Origin: Cysteiniphilum marinum
GTDB lineage: Bacteria; Pseudomonadota; Gammaproteobacteria; Francisellales; Francisellaceae
Assembly (NCBI RefSeq): GCF_014857925.1
Contig: NZ_JACYVZ010000010.1
Span: 20,339-84,338, forward strand
DNA: 64,000 bases
Direction: 5' to 3'
The notes beneath the pieces were generated by a model. The model did no database searches. It was not told the origin of the DNA and was given only the letters and a program-made list of their open reading frames with translations. How positions within the stretch are numbered: the first letter of the stretch is position 1; every line of letters starts with the position of its first letter. A program made the translations under genes and the position numbers. Of this stretch, positions 19,007 to 29,848 are shown in pieces.

Positions 19007-20467
19007 TTAGATGCTGTAACCTGTGGAGGATACGTTACTATTTGAACCAATCCAGTCGGTATGGAAAAACTCACCGCGCGCTTTATCCAAACGTTCATAG
19101 GTGTGCGCACCAAAGTAGTCGCGCTGTGCTTGCAATAGATTTGCCGGTAAGCGTCCAGTGGTGAAACCGTCAAAGAAGCTTAGGCTTGAAGTCAATGCGG
19201 GCATAGCAACACCAGCTTCAATGCCCTTGGCAACAATGCGTCGAACACTTGGTAGTGCTTTGCTAATAATCTCTTTAAAATAATCATCAAACAGTAAGTT
19301 TTGTAATTGAGCATTATTGTCAAATGCGGCTTTGATTTTATCTAAAAATACGCTGCGGATAATACAACCTTCGCGCCACATCAGTGCAATATCGCCATAA
19401 TTCAAATCCCATTGATAATGCTTGGAGGCTTCTTGCATGAGCATATAGCCTTGTGCATAAGAGATGATTTTGGCAAATAAAAGTGACTGTTGTAAGTCAT
19501 GCAATAACGCATCAGAAACGGTCAATTTTTCATATGATTTCTTGCCATAAATTGCTTCAGCTTCAATACGGATATTTTTTTGTGCAGAGATGCAGCGTGC
19601 GAAAACGCTCTCAGCAATCAATGTTAACGGAATGCCTAAATCAAGTGCGTTAATTCCTGTCCATTTGCCTGTGCCTTTTTGACCGGCAGTATCTAATATG
19701 CGATCGATAACATAACCTTCGGTATCTTTGAATTTCAGAATATTGGCAGTAATTTCAATTAAATAACTATCTAACTCGGTTTTATTCCATCGCTCAAAGA
19801 TTTCACTTAATTGCTCATTTTCTAAGCCTAACAGGTCTTTCATAAACTGATATGCTTCACAAATGAGCTGCATATCACCATATTCGATACCATTGTGAAC
19901 CATCTTGACAAAGTGCCCCGCGCCACCGTTGCCAACCCACTCGCAGCATGCTTCACCTGCGGGTGTTTTAGCAGCAATTGCTTGGAAAATAGGTTTGACT
20001 GCATCCCATGCCTCGGGCATACCACCAGGCATCATTGACGGTCCGAAGCGTGCCCCTTCCTCACCACCTGAAACCCCCGTGCCAATAAAGTATATGCCCT
20101 TCGCTTTAAGCGCATGCGTGCGACGTTCGCTATCGGTAAAATTGGAGTTACCTCCATCGATAATGATGTCACCTTTAGCTAAATGCGGCACTAAAGCATC
20201 GATAAACTGATCAACAACGTCACCAGCTTTGACCATTAACATAATTTTGCGTGGGCTTTTTAGCTTAGACAACATATCTTCAATCGAATAAGCTCCAATG
20301 ATGTTAGTGCCTTTGGCATTGCCATTTAGAAACTCATCGACTTTGCTCGTGGTACGGTTGTAAGCAACGACATCAAAGCCATGATCATTCATATTTAAAA
20401 TTAGATTCTGCCCCATTACCGCAAGACCAATAACGGCAATATCTCCCTTTTGTTGCATCGATTGCAT
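19007..20467 (-). CDS. gnd: 6-phosphogluconate dehydrogenase, decarboxylating
   Basis: Pentose phosphate pathway enzyme converting 6-phosphogluconate to ribulose 5-phosphate with NADPH formation. The Rossmann motif is IAVIGLAVMGQNLILN at the N-terminus. The substrate signature GVSGGEEGARFGPSMMPGG and the catalytic lysine/asparagine region GAGHFVKMVHNGIEYGDMQL are intact. The start chosen gives 486 residues and has AGGAG seven bases upstream. An ATG nine codons further upstream (20494) is possible but lacks a better site. The family is usually about 470 residues. Confidence 0.94.
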   Translation of the reverse strand: MQSMQQKGDIAVIGLAVMGQNLILNMNDHGFDVVAYNRTTSKVDEFLNGNAKGTNIIGAYSIEDMLSKLKSPRKIMLMVKAGDVVDQFIDALVPHLAKGDIIIDGGNSNFTDSERRTHALKAKGIYFIGTGVSGGEEGARFGPSMMPGGMPEAWDAVKPIFQAIAAKTPAGEACCEWVGNGGAGHFVKMVHNGIEYGDMQLICEAYQFMKDLLGLENEQLSEIFERWNKTELDSYLIEITANILKFKDTEGYVIDRILDTAGQKGTGKWTGINALDLGIPLTLIAESVFARCISAQKNIRIEAEAIYGKKSYEKLTVSDALLHDLQQSLLFAKIISYAQGYMLMQEASKHYQWDLNYGDIALMWREGCIIRSVFLDKIKAAFDNNAQLQNLLFDDYFKEIISKALPSVRRIVAKGIEAGVAMPALTSSLSFFDGFTTGRLPANLLQAQRDYFGAHTYERLDKARGEFFHTDWIGSNSNVSSTGYSI

Positions 20468-20610
20468 CAAAACGCTCCTAAACTCATTTTGCATTTTGTA
20501 AGCATTTTAAAACTTTAGTCAGGCAAGATAAAGGCTTTTATTGGGGGTGAAAAAAGGTAACAGGATTGAAGTAAAAGAAGTTTTTTGAGTTGAGGTATGT
20601 GCTAACCTTT

Positions 20611-21822
20611 TTAATGACATACAAAAAAAGGATATACCGCAATAATGTGATCAGGTGTTGTCGTTAAGGTAATAATTCGTGCATGAGAACGATCTTGGGC
20701 AGAGATACCTTGCTCTTGGAAAATTACTTTTAAGCTTTGACTTTTATGGCGATAAAGAGGGCGGCAACGGTCTCCGGCTTGACGAGGGCGAATAATTAAA
20801 TCATTCACTGTAAAGGTTGTTTGCTGTTGTGCGTTGAGCCATTGCACTATATCGACGTCAGTAGCAGTTACTAGTGTTGGCTCTGTATTGGTTTCAATAA
20901 GCAAATAACCGTTAACAATAGATAAATGGTTTTCAGCTAATATATAGTGCCAATTGCTTTGCATATTCTGTGCGCCACTATGAATTTGTAATAACTGCGC
21001 TTGCGATGGGTAAAGGCTGTGTTTAGTTAACCACATCTTCAGTAGTTGCTTTTGCTGTAGTGATGAGTAGGCTTTAAATTGCATTAAATCAAGGCGACTA
21101 TCCGTCGTGATCTTTGCTAAATGTGGGGATAATAGCTCATGCATTAAACGATCAGTTTCAGCACATAATTCAGCACTTCGTGCTAGTGTGGCATCGGCTT
21201 GCGGCAGAATCTCACGTAATTCTGGCATGATATTATGGCGAAGTGCATTGCGTCTGAAGTCAGTGGATTGATTGCTTTCATCTTCAATCCATGCCAGGTT
21301 ATGGTTTTGACAATATGCGATAAGCTCAGTTTTGTTAAGATCTAAAAAAGGGCGAAGAAGCAAACCGTTGGCAAAAGGTTTTTCTTTGGCAATGGCTGAG
21401 AGCCCTTTTACGCCATTGCCGCGCAATGCTTGCAACAAAAAAGTCTCTGCTTGATCTTCGATATGATGGGCAGTAAGTAATAGACTATTCGGTGTTTGTC
21501 GCATCACAGATTCAAAAAATGCATAGCGTTCAGTACGTGCCCAGTGTTCGATATTGTTGCGTTTAGTGGGTGGCACAAGTCGGTGGGCAGTAAATTGGAT
21601 ATTTAATTGATCTGCTTCTATTTGACAAACCTCAAGCCAGTGATCAGCGTTTTTACTTAAGCCATGATGAATATGAATCGCATGAATATTGATATCACTC
21701 TTTAGCTGTGTTGTTAAGTGCAACAAGGCAGTTGAGTCAACACCACCACTATAAGCAACATAAAGATGTTGAATATGATGCCGTGTTACAACATCATCAA
21801 TGAGGGCAAGTGCTTGATGCAT
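20611..21822 (-). CDS. tilS: tRNA(Ile)-lysidine synthase
   Basis: Modifies C34 of the minor tRNA-Ile(CAU) to lysidine so it reads AUA codons; essential in most bacteria. The PP-loop motif is YSGGVDST (about 24-31). The N-terminal catalytic region also includes HHIEDQAETFLLQALRGNG and a C-terminal TilS domain (FTVNDLIIRPRQAGDRCRPL). The length of 403 residues is near the family norm. It starts five bases after the serA stop, as the last gene of lgt-thyA-serA-tilS. Confidence 0.93.
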   Translation of the reverse strand: MHQALALIDDVVTRHHIQHLYVAYSGGVDSTALLHLTTQLKSDINIHAIHIHHGLSKNADHWLEVCQIEADQLNIQFTAHRLVPPTKRNNIEHWARTERYAFFESVMRQTPNSLLLTAHHIEDQAETFLLQALRGNGVKGLSAIAKEKPFANGLLLRPFLDLNKTELIAYCQNHNLAWIEDESNQSTDFRRNALRHNIMPELREILPQADATLARSAELCAETDRLMHELLSPHLAKITTDSRLDLMQFKAYSSLQQKQLLKMWLTKHSLYPSQAQLLQIHSGAQNMQSNWHYILAENHLSIVNGYLLIETNTEPTLVTATDVDIVQWLNAQQQTTFTVNDLIIRPRQAGDRCRPLYRHKSQSLKVIFQEQGISAQDRSHARIITLTTTPDHIIAVYPFFVCH

Positions 21823-21827
21823 CGACT

Positions 21828-23069
21828 TTAGAATAAAACGCGCGAACGAATCGTGCCATCAATGGCTTTAAGCTTTTGTAGTAAGGCGCGTGAGGTTTCT
21901 TCGCTACTATTGATATCAATGACAACATAACCAATATTGGCAAGGGTTCGCAAGAATTGACCTTCAACATTGATGTTATGATCAAAGAAAACACGGTTAA
22001 TCGCGCGCATCATCCCCGGTTTATTCCCATGGATATGCAAAATACGATGAACATTATCTTGCGTCGGTAGTGATAATTCAGGGAAGTTTACCGCTGAAAT
22101 GGTTGAGCCATTATCACTGTATTTTATGAGCTTATCAGCAACTTCAACGGCAATATTTTGTTGTGCTTCTAATGTGCTGCCACCAATATGCGGTGTTAAA
22201 AATACATTATCAAGTCCGATAAGCTCACTTTCAAAAACTTCATCATTACTCGATGGTTCTTTTGGGAACACATCAATTGCCGCACCTTTTAGATGTTTGG
22301 TTTTGATCGCTTGCGCTAAGGCTTGGATATCAACCACACTCCCGCGTGAAGCATTGATCAATACACTGCCTTTTTTCATAAGCTTAAGCTCTTTGGCAGT
22401 AATCATGTTTTTAGTTGCAGGTGTATCAGGTACATGCAAAGTAATAATGTCTGACTTATTTAGTAATACCTCTAAGTTAACACTCGAGGTGGCGTTGCCA
22501 AGGGGGAGTTTATTTTCAATATCGTGAAAAAATACCTTAAGACCTAGGCTTTCTGATAACACACTGACTTGTGAGCCAATATGACCATAACCAATAATAC
22601 CCAGTGTTTTACCGCGTACTTCATGTGCACCACTGGCTGATTTGATCCAATCTTGGCGATGCATCTGCATGTTTTTGTCAATGACATTGCGATAGAGCAA
22701 AATCATCTGACCAATGACAAGTTCAGCGACACTACGTGTGTTGGAAAAAGGTGCATTAAAAACGGGGATACCAAGACTTTGCGCTGTTGTTAAATTCACC
22801 TGATTGGTGCCAATACAAAAGCAACCAATGGCAATCAAATGCGGACAGGCTTTTAAGACATTTTCAGTTAATTGAGTACGTGAACGCACACCAACGATCT
22901 TAACACTTTGTAAGACCTCAATAAGGGCATTATCATCTAAGGCATGCGTCAGTGAGGTGATATTGCTATAACCGGCTTGGACAAAGGCATTATGCGCTTG
23001 GGTATGTACGCCTTCAAGTAATAAAACTTTAATTGCACTGCGATCAAGAGAAGTGATTTGTTTATTCAT
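21828..23069 (-). CDS. serA: D-3-phosphoglycerate dehydrogenase
   Basis: First enzyme of serine biosynthesis, oxidising 3-phosphoglycerate with NAD+. At 413 residues it matches the E. coli-type enzyme. The NAD-binding motif is GIIGYGHIGSQVSVL, the catalytic histidine lies in LTPHIGGSTLEAQ, and a C-terminal ACT domain (about 340-413; HGNKPGMMRAINRVF) implies serine feedback inhibition. The ATG shares one base with the thyA stop (TAATG), so translation is coupled to thyA. That gene pairing is metabolically sensible because serine supplies one-carbon units for thymidylate. Confidence 0.95.
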   Translation of the reverse strand: MNKQITSLDRSAIKVLLLEGVHTQAHNAFVQAGYSNITSLTHALDDNALIEVLQSVKIVGVRSRTQLTENVLKACPHLIAIGCFCIGTNQVNLTTAQSLGIPVFNAPFSNTRSVAELVIGQMILLYRNVIDKNMQMHRQDWIKSASGAHEVRGKTLGIIGYGHIGSQVSVLSESLGLKVFFHDIENKLPLGNATSSVNLEVLLNKSDIITLHVPDTPATKNMITAKELKLMKKGSVLINASRGSVVDIQALAQAIKTKHLKGAAIDVFPKEPSSNDEVFESELIGLDNVFLTPHIGGSTLEAQQNIAVEVADKLIKYSDNGSTISAVNFPELSLPTQDNVHRILHIHGNKPGMMRAINRVFFDHNINVEGQFLRTLANIGYVVIDINSSEETSRALLQKLKAIDGTIRSRVLF

Positions 23070-23902
23070 TAGACAGCTACCTGTGCTTTAATGGCTGGGT
23101 GACATTGATAATTAACGATTTCAAAATCATCGAATTGATAATCAAAAACTGTTGCTGCTTTACGATTGATCTGTAACGTTGGCAATGGCAGTGGTGTGCG
23201 TGTTAGCTGCTCATTGATTTGCTCGTGATGGTTGCTATAAATATGGCAATCACCGCCTGACCAGATGAAATCACCGACTTCAAGGTTACACTCTTTGGCG
23301 ACTATATGCGTTAGCAGCGCATAAGAAGCAATATTAAAAGGCACCCCTAAAAAGGCATCGGCTGAGCGTTGCGTCAACATGCACGACAACTTGCCATCAG
23401 CAACATAAAACTGAAAAAGCGTGTGACAAGGGGGTAATGCTGCTTTGCCCATTCTGACATTATCTTGTGGTGAAATCGATTCATCGGGTAATACGCTAGG
23501 ATTCCAACTATTAACGATAATTCGTCGTGAATCAGGACGTGTTTTAATTAAGTTGATAGCTTCTTCGATTTGATCAATCACTTCACCGTCAGGTGTCTGC
23601 CAACTGCGCCATTGTTTGCCATAAATAGGACCAAGATCACCATCTTCAAGTGCCCAATCATTCCAGATGCGCACGCCATTTTCGGCAAGATAATTATTGT
23701 TGGTGTCCCCCTTTAAGAACCATAGTAATTCATGAATGACACTTTTAATATGAATTTTCTTCGTTGTAACTAATGGGAAACCTTCGCTTAAATTAAAACG
23801 CATTTGATAGCCAAAAATGCTTTGCGTGCCAGTGCCCGTGCGATCGGTCTTGGTGACACCATGCTCTTTAATATGGCGCAAAAAATCAAGATATTGCTGC
23901 AT
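23069..23902 (-). CDS. thyA: Thymidylate synthase
   Basis: Methylates dUMP to dTMP using methylenetetrahydrofolate. The catalytic cysteine is C159 in [11 protein letters not shown]. Other conserved segments are [11 protein letters not shown] (folate/phosphate region), [10 protein letters not shown] and [11 protein letters not shown]. With 277 residues it is slightly longer than the 264-residue E. coli enzyme because of a small insertion around [19 protein letters not shown]. It overlaps the end of lgt by 17 bases. Confidence 0.96.
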   Translation of the reverse strand: MQQYLDFLRHIKEHGVTKTDRTGTGTQSIFGYQMRFNLSEGFPLVTTKKIHIKSVIHELLWFLKGDTNNNYLAENGVRIWNDWALEDGDLGPIYGKQWRSWQTPDGEVIDQIEEAINLIKTRPDSRRIIVNSWNPSVLPDESISPQDNVRMGKAALPPCHTLFQFYVADGKLSCMLTQRSADAFLGVPFNIASYALLTHIVAKECNLEVGDFIWSGGDCHIYSNHHEQINEQLTRTPLPLPTLQINRKAATVFDYQFDDFEIVNYQCHPAIKAQVAV

Positions 23903-24713
23903 TGTTATCCTTTATCTTTTCTTCTTTTTCTTGTGTTTTTTGAGTGGTGATATATAGCAAAATAATTAAGCCAACGACGATCATCGGAGTTGAAAGCAGT
24001 TGCCCCATGGTCATCCAGTTAAAGAGCATATAACCCATCTGTGGATCTGGCTGGCGGAAAAACTCAGCGATAAATCTAAATAAACCATACCATAATAAGA
24101 AGTTGGCAGAAACAAATAAGCGCGGGCGTTGTTTTCTGGAGATAAACCATAAGATTAAAAATAAGACAACTCCCTCAAGGGCAAACTCTAAAAGTTGCGA
24201 AGGATAGCGCGGCAGCGGTCCACCATTAGGAAACACCATACCAATTGATGAGTCGGTCACACGCCCCCATAACTCACCATTGATAAAGTTACCCAAGCGT
24301 CCCGCACCTAAACCAATAGGCACCATTGGTGCGATAAAGTCTAAGATATCAAAAACATTGCATTTATATTTGCGGCAAAATAATGAAATCGCAAGGATCA
24401 CACCGATTAAGCCACCATGGAATGCCATGCCGCCGTCCCATACTTTGAAGATAATCCAAGGCGCATGAATAAAGTTACTAAAATCATAAAACAGCATATA
24501 CCCAATACGCCCGCCAAGGATGACGCCAAGTGCTGCGTAAAAAATCATATCAGAGACTTGAGCTTTGGTAATTGGGCTATAAGGTTTCTTGCAGCGAAGA
24601 GTTGATAAAAACCAAGCGCCAGCGAAGCCAACTAAATACATGATGCCATACCAGTGTACTTTTATCGGACCAAGTGATAAAGCAACAGGATCAATGTTTG
24701 GATAAATAAGCAT
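23886..24713 (-). CDS. lgt: Prolipoprotein diacylglyceryl transferase
   Basis: Inner-membrane enzyme that attaches diacylglycerol to the lipobox cysteine of prolipoproteins, the first step of lipoprotein maturation. The Lgt signature [14 protein letters not shown] is intact and about seven hydrophobic helices are visible. The start at [12 protein letters not shown] (275 residues) is preferred because that is where the family normally begins. An upstream ATG at 24743 is immediately preceded by TATAAT, which is more likely the -10 box. It is the first gene of lgt-thyA-serA-tilS. Confidence 0.93.
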   Translation of the reverse strand: MLIYPNIDPVALSLGPIKVHWYGIMYLVGFAGAWFLSTLRCKKPYSPITKAQVSDMIFYAALGVILGGRIGYMLFYDFSNFIHAPWIIFKVWDGGMAFHGGLIGVILAISLFCRKYKCNVFDILDFIAPMVPIGLGAGRLGNFINGELWGRVTDSSIGMVFPNGGPLPRYPSQLLEFALEGVVLFLILWFISRKQRPRLFVSANFLLWYGLFRFIAEFFRQPDPQMGYMLFNWMTMGQLLSTPMIVVGLIILLYITTQKTQEKEEKIKDNNAAIS

Positions 24714-24743
24714 TTGTCTTATTAATAGATCAAAAGTAGGCAT

Positions 24744-24749
24744 ATTATA
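24744..24749 (-). promoter_or_regulatory. Probable -10 box of the lgt operon
   Basis: On the minus strand TATAAT occurs about 30 bases before the chosen lgt start codon. No good -35 was found 17 bases upstream, so this is a single-element call. Confidence 0.4.
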
Positions 24750-24883
24750 GCGGGGTCAGGTAAGATTTTATAGCGTTTAGCGCCAATAAAATCTTATAAA
24801 CAAAGACAGTGAAAAAATACTTTCGCTTATCAAGTTGTTTGCTACAATTATCTGGAATTAAACCAACAAGGAAGACGACCCTC

Positions 24884-26752
24884 GTGGAAGTTAGTAACTT
24901 TTTTGCCTCAACAACCTATATCCCTATTGTGTTAATGGTTATCTTATTATTGGGCTTTGCTTGTCAATGGTTGGCGTGGCGTCTGCGTTTGCCGGCAATT
25001 TTATTTTTATTGATTGTTGGGATTTTATTAGGACCTGTCAGTCAATTAGTTTTGGGTGATCATTACCAGTTCTTGCGTCCGACACTTGTTTTTAAGGATA
25101 TGTTATATCCAATTGTTTCAATTTGTGTGGCAATTATTCTCTTTGAAGGCTGTATGAGTCTGAAGTTTAGAGAAATCAAAGGCTTGGGAGGAACCGTTAG
25201 AAATATTGTGACCATTGGCCTTTTGATTACCGCGATTTTAACGACTTTTTTAGTGCATTATATCTTTGATATTTCATGGAAAGTCGCAGCCCTTATTGGT
25301 GCGATATCTTCAGTCAGTGGTCCTACTGTTGTTGTGCCGATTTTGCGTAGTGTGCGTCCAACAGAGAAGCTTGCGAATATTATTCGCTGGGAAGGAATGT
25401 TAGTCGATCCGATTGGTGCACTATTGGCGGTGATTGTCTTTACTGCGATTACTGCTTCGCAATACAATGCTTTTTGGCATATCACCGTGCATATTTTATT
25501 AGTATTCCTTGTCGGTGGGATTGGCGGACTTGTTGCTGGCTTTTTATTGGGTACGATACTTAAAAAGCAGTGGGTGCCAAGTTATTTAAACAATATGTTT
25601 GTCTTGTCATTTGTGATTACTAGCTTTGTGATTGCTGAGCATGTTGTTGAAGGTGGTGGGCTTTTGATTGTCACCATTATGGGCATTATTGTCGGTAACA
25701 TGCCTAATGCTCATATTGAGGAGATTCTTGATTTTAAAGAATCCTTGAGTCTCATCTTGATATCAAGTTTATTTATTATTTTAGGTGCGAATGTTAGTTT
25801 TGAGTATTTAGAAGCTGTATGGTGGAAAGCCATTGTATTGGTATTGATTTTGCAGTTTATTGTCAGACCAATTGCTGCTGGCTTCTCCACTTTAGGCAGT
25901 GAGCTTAATTGGCGTGAGCGAGTGATGGTGGGATGGATAGCACCTCGCGGGATTGTTGCCGCTGCCGTGGCTGCGTTATTTTCCATAAAAGTTATTGAAA
26001 ACTTAGGCTTGCCACAAGAAGGTGAACTATTGGTACTTATCGTCTTTATGATTATCTTAGGCACGGTAATTATCCAGAGTCTTACGGCGCCATTTTTGGC
26101 AAAAGTATTACATGCATCGGCACCCGAGCCGCGCGGGTTCTTGGTTATTGGTGGCAATACCTTGGCAAGAAGCATTGCTAAAGAGCTTCATAATAACGAT
26201 GTGCATGTCGTACTTGCTGATACCAGTTGGCGTAGTGTTCAGGCATGTCGTTTGCAAGGCTTGACCTGTTATTATGGCAGCTCGGTATCAGAGCATGCTG
26301 ATTGGCATTTGAATCTGGTAGGTATTGGGCGAATGCTTGGATGCTCGTCAAGTGAACAAATGAATACTTTGGCAGCCGTTAAGTACTATCGAGAGTTTGA
26401 CGGGCGGGCGTCTGTTTTTGTCTTACCAACAGCGCAAAACAAAGCAAACTCTAAGCTAACTTACCTTACTAAGAAATATGCCAAGCGTTTGTTTAGTAAG
26501 GATCTGTCATATCAGACATTAAGAAGTATTATCAAGCAAGGTGGGCAAGTTAAGACAACAACCATCAGTAATGAGTTTAGTTGGGAGCAATTTTTATCCC
26601 TCAACCAACAGGCAATTCCATTATTTTATATCAATAAAAAATCGCAAATTCATGTGGTATCTCCTGATAGTCAGCATATACCTGAGGCAGGTTGGCGCGT
26701 GATTTATTTGATGCCGCCTGAGAATTGGATTGTTGATAGTGATGAAGAGTAG
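24884..26752 (+). CDS. CPA1-type cation/proton antiporter with RCK/TrkA-N domain
   Basis: Inner-membrane Na+(K+)/H+ antiporter. The start is taken at the GTG preceded by AAGGAAG nine bases away, giving 622 residues. The frame is open further back to 24809, but those residues (KKYFRLSSCLLQ) look untranslated. About 12 hydrophobic helices fill residues 10-400, including ILFEGCMSL and WIAPRGIVAAAVAALFS, typical of NhaP/KefB-like carriers. A soluble C-terminal part has the nucleotide-binding pattern LVIGGNTLARSIAKEL, as in RCK/TrkA-N regulatory domains. It is likely involved in pH or cation homeostasis; the cation is not determined. Confidence 0.85.
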   Translation: MEVSNFFASTTYIPIVLMVILLLGFACQWLAWRLRLPAILFLLIVGILLGPVSQLVLGDHYQFLRPTLVFKDMLYPIVSICVAIILFEGCMSLKFREIKGLGGTVRNIVTIGLLITAILTTFLVHYIFDISWKVAALIGAISSVSGPTVVVPILRSVRPTEKLANIIRWEGMLVDPIGALLAVIVFTAITASQYNAFWHITVHILLVFLVGGIGGLVAGFLLGTILKKQWVPSYLNNMFVLSFVITSFVIAEHVVEGGGLLIVTIMGIIVGNMPNAHIEEILDFKESLSLILISSLFIILGANVSFEYLEAVWWKAIVLVLILQFIVRPIAAGFSTLGSELNWRERVMVGWIAPRGIVAAAVAALFSIKVIENLGLPQEGELLVLIVFMIILGTVIIQSLTAPFLAKVLHASAPEPRGFLVIGGNTLARSIAKELHNNDVHVVLADTSWRSVQACRLQGLTCYYGSSVSEHADWHLNLVGIGRMLGCSSSEQMNTLAAVKYYREFDGRASVFVLPTAQNKANSKLTYLTKKYAKRLFSKDLSYQTLRSIIKQGGQVKTTTISNEFSWEQFLSLNQQAIPLFYINKKSQIHVVSPDSQHIPEAGWRVIYLMPPENWIVDSDEE

Positions 26753-26753
26753 G

Positions 26754-26784
26754 AATGCTCAATATTAAAGTTAAATTGAGTATT
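26754..26784. terminator. Weak bidirectional terminator
   Basis: The inverted repeat AATGCTCAAT / ATTGAGTATT (one G-T pair), separated by 11 AT-rich bases, lies between the convergent antiporter and mnmA genes. Confidence 0.4.
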
Positions 26785-26789
26785 TATAG

Positions 26790-27863
26790 CTATTCAATAA
26801 CGCCACCACCTAAGCAAACTTCACCATCATAAAATACGACTGATTGCCCCGGTGTGATCGCGCGTTGTGGTTGGTCAAATATGACTTCAACTCTGTCTTT
26901 TATCACCTTGACTTGGCAAGCTTGATCTGCTTGGCGATAGCGTGCCTTGGCAGTGCATCTGAAGTTATCAGCTGGTGCTTGCCCTTTAACCCAATGTAAC
27001 TTAATAGCAGTTAAGCTTTGTCTTAATAGTAGTGGGTGATGATGGCCTTGAACGGCAATTAATACATTGTTATCAAGGTCTTTTTGTGCGGCAAACCATG
27101 GAATCTCAGGGCGGTTTTTAACTCCGCCAATCCCTAAACCTTGACGTTGGCCAATGGTGTAATACATCAAACCATCATGTCTGCCGATTACAATACCATT
27201 CTCATCATGAATTTCACCAGGTTGTGCAGGTAAATACTGATTTAAAAAAGCTTTGAATTTACGCTCACCAATAAAACAAATGCCTGTGCTGTCTTTTTTA
27301 TTATGTGTGATCAGGTTATGTGCTTCAGCAAGTGCGCGAACCTTTGGTTTCTCAAGTTCACCGATTGGGAATAATGCATATTGTAATTGTTGCTGTCCCA
27401 AAGTATAGAGAAAATAGGATTGATCCTTGTTGTGATCTAAGCCTTTTAATAATTGATGCTCTCCGTTTGGTAAGGTTCTTTTTCTGGCGTAGTGTCCTGT
27501 GGCAATATGTGTGCCACCCAAATGCTTGGCATAGTCTAAAAAGGCTTTAAATTTAATTTCTTTGTTACATAAAATATCAGGGTTTGGCGTGCGTCCGGCT
27601 TTGTATTCTTCCAGAAAATATTCAAAGACATGATCCCAGTATTCTGCTGCAAAGTTTATTTTGTTAAAGTCAATACCAATACTTTGGCAAACGCTTTGCG
27701 CATCTTTGATGTCTTCCTCAGCGGAGCAAAACTCGTCATTGTCATCCTCTTCCCAGTTTTTCATAAAAACGCCTGTGACATCAAAGCCTTGTTCTTTGAG
27801 TAATAAGGCAGCAACGGATGAATCAACGCCACCGGAGACGCCGACAATAATTTTCTGTGACAT
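26790..27863 (-). CDS. mnmA: tRNA-specific 2-thiouridylase
   Basis: Adds sulfur to U34 of tRNA-Lys, -Glu and -Gln. The PP-loop [13 protein letters not shown] is at the N-terminus. The two catalytic cysteines are in [12 protein letters not shown] and [10 protein letters not shown]. The C-terminal beta domain ([14 protein letters not shown] to [15 protein letters not shown]) is complete. The start is taken at [11 protein letters not shown] because family members begin there; an in-frame ATG six codons upstream is possible. It is a single gene convergent with the antiporter gene. Confidence 0.95.
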   Translation of the reverse strand: MSQKIIVGVSGGVDSSVAALLLKEQGFDVTGVFMKNWEEDDNDEFCSAEEDIKDAQSVCQSIGIDFNKINFAAEYWDHVFEYFLEEYKAGRTPNPDILCNKEIKFKAFLDYAKHLGGTHIATGHYARKRTLPNGEHQLLKGLDHNKDQSYFLYTLGQQQLQYALFPIGELEKPKVRALAEAHNLITHNKKDSTGICFIGERKFKAFLNQYLPAQPGEIHDENGIVIGRHDGLMYYTIGQRQGLGIGGVKNRPEIPWFAAQKDLDNNVLIAVQGHHHPLLLRQSLTAIKLHWVKGQAPADNFRCTAKARYRQADQACQVKVIKDRVEVIFDQPQRAITPGQSVVFYDGEVCLGGGVIE

Positions 27864-28149
27864 AAGCTCTAAAATGATCAAAAAATAATGCGGCTATTGT
27901 GCCGTGATTTATAAAAATTTGCAAAAATAACTTTTCTCTTGGTAATCGTTTGTTTCAATTCGATTCAATCTGGAGAAAAACTCATTAACAGTAATTGAAA
28001 CTCGTGCATGAGTGTTAATGATTGGCTCATGTCACACCCATGCATTGCGCCCCCACGCAAATCTGATGGAGATTAAAACATAAGCTAATGGAAATGAGTA
28101 ATAAAAAAACAAAATAGGGCTATTAATGAAAAGAATATCCATCGTCTCA

Positions 28150-28320
28150 TGGGCGAAGTCGAAGGGAAAGACAAAGGTAATAATGGCTTCGACTAACGCT
28201 CAGCCAACGGAGTCAACTGTCTCCTAAGCTTAAGTCGAAGCGATGCACTGAGCATCAGTCGAAGTGGGTAAGTTCTTCTAATAATATCTACTAACGGCTT
28301 CAACTAACGCTTAGCCAACG
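28150..28320. repeat. Palindromic GTCGAAG-type repeat cluster 1
   Basis: The mnmA-metK spacer contains several alternating copies of a short palindromic unit: GGGCGAAGTCGAAGGG (28151-28166), GGCTTCGACTAACGCTCAGC (28184-28203), CTGAGCATCAGTCGAAGTGG (28247-28266) and GGCTTCAACTAACGCTTAGC (28296-28315). Opposite-orientation units can pair. The rest of the spacer (27864-28149) shows no gene. Related units occur at 29732-29796, 42892-43000 and 46882-46943. Confidence 0.7.
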
Positions 28321-28350
28321 TTTATGAGGTAAAGTAGATGGGGTATGGTT

Positions 28351-29508
28351 TTAACTCAAGGCTTGCGCCAAAACAGCTGCTTTATCTGTTTTCTCCCAAG
28401 TAAAATCAGCATCTTCGCGACCAAAGTGACCATAGGCAGCTGTTTTTTGATAAATGGGACGTAATAAATCAAGTTGATGTGTGATGGCATAAGGACGCAG
28501 ATCAAAGTGCTCAAGAACAAGATTCTCAATGATATGATCATCCAATTTACCTGTACCAAAGGTGTTCACCATAATCGATGTGGGGTTAGCAACACCAATG
28601 GCGTAAGAGACTTGAATTTCACATTTATCCGCTAAGCTGCTAGCAACGATGTTCTTAGCGATGTATCTACCCATATAGGCAGCTGAGCGATCAACTTTGG
28701 ATGGGTCTTTACCAGAGAATGCGCCACCGCCGTGATGTGCCGCTCCACCATAGGTGTCGACGATAATTTTGCGTCCTGTTAGACCGCAATCGCCAACAGG
28801 TCCTCCAATAACAAATTTACCTGTGGGGTTAACAAAGTATTTAGTTTTGTCTGTTATCCATTCTTTCGGTAGAACGGGTAGAATGATTTCTTCAATGATT
28901 GCTTCTTCAATCACTTTCTGTGGAATTTCAGGTGCATGTTGAGTTGAAATAACTACTGTATCAACGGCAACAGGTTTGCCATCGACATAACGCAATGTTA
29001 CTTGTGATTTAGCATCAGGGCGCAACCACGAAAGGGTCTTGTTTTTGCGCAGGAATGCTTGACGCTGCATGAGTTTATGTGAGTAATAAATAGCAGCAGG
29101 CATTAGTGTTGGGGTTTCATTGGTGGCAAAGCCAAACATTAACCCCTGATCTCCGGCACCCTGATCTAGAGGGTCAGAGCGATCAACACCTTGCGCAATC
29201 TCAGGTGATTGTTTACCAATGGCGTTTATCACCGCACAACAGTTCCCATCAAACCCGAGATCATCTTTATCATAACCAATATCAGTGACAACGTTTCTGA
29301 CGATTTCTTCGATATCAACCCATGCTGAGGTGGTAATCTCGCCGGCAACAAGTGCCATGCCTGTTTTAACCAGTGTTTCACAAGCAACGCGTGCATTTTT
29401 ATCTTGAATTAAAATAGCATCTAAAACTGCATCAGAAATCTGATCAGCAATCTTATCCGGATGTCCTTCAGAGACAGATTCAGAGGTGAATAAAAAGTCA
29501 TTTGCCAT
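28351..29508 (-). CDS. metK: S-adenosylmethionine synthase
   Basis: Makes S-adenosylmethionine from methionine and ATP, releasing phosphate and pyrophosphate. The N-terminal [18 protein letters not shown] and the signature [15 protein letters not shown] are intact, as are [20 protein letters not shown] and the DLRP segment near the C-terminus. The 385 residues match the family. The upstream region holds a normal ribosome binding site (AAAGGAAACC); no SAM riboswitch was recognised by eye. Palindromic repeats lie on both sides of the gene. Confidence 0.97.
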   Translation of the reverse strand: MANDFLFTSESVSEGHPDKIADQISDAVLDAILIQDKNARVACETLVKTGMALVAGEITTSAWVDIEEIVRNVVTDIGYDKDDLGFDGNCCAVINAIGKQSPEIAQGVDRSDPLDQGAGDQGLMFGFATNETPTLMPAAIYYSHKLMQRQAFLRKNKTLSWLRPDAKSQVTLRYVDGKPVAVDTVVISTQHAPEIPQKVIEEAIIEEIILPVLPKEWITDKTKYFVNPTGKFVIGGPVGDCGLTGRKIIVDTYGGAAHHGGGAFSGKDPSKVDRSAAYMGRYIAKNIVASSLADKCEIQVSYAIGVANPTSIMVNTFGTGKLDDHIIENLVLEHFDLRPYAITHQLDLLRPIYQKTAAYGHFGREDADFTWEKTDKAAVLAQALS

Positions 29509-29731
29509 GAGAGGTTTCCTTTTATGTTTGTTGTGTACAAGCTAAAAGGCTTCTAGAGGAAAAGTCTATAGAAACGCTTTAGCGGTGTTGTTTTATGTCG
29601 CCCGCAAGTTGTTTTTAAATCAGCGACAGTGTAATGACAGTTGGTTATGCTAACTCTAACAAAATGACCTGTCAAAATATTTAGGACTTTTTTGATTACA
29701 ACGCGTCATTTGCTTAAACAAATTGACTGCA

Positions 29732-29796
29732 CCCTGAGCGTAAGTCGAAGGGAGCAATAAGGTGATAATGGCTTCAACTAACGCTCAGCCAACGTT
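29732..29796. repeat. Palindromic GTCGAAG-type repeat 2
   Basis: CCCTGAGCGTAAGTCGAAGG on one side and GGCTTCAACTAACGCTCAGC on the other form an imperfect hairpin of about 65 bp, located in the metK-grxD spacer between the start of metK and the end of grxD. The remainder of the 340-base spacer shows no gene. Confidence 0.7.
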
Positions 29797-29848
29797 GATA
29801 AAGAGAGTGGAGAGCTGAAGTAGAGATTTTGTTTGTATTGGAGGAAAT

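Noticed and set aside
29509..29600. SAM riboswitch ahead of metK
   Set aside because: No recognisable core of any SAM riboswitch class, and no terminator between this region and the gene.
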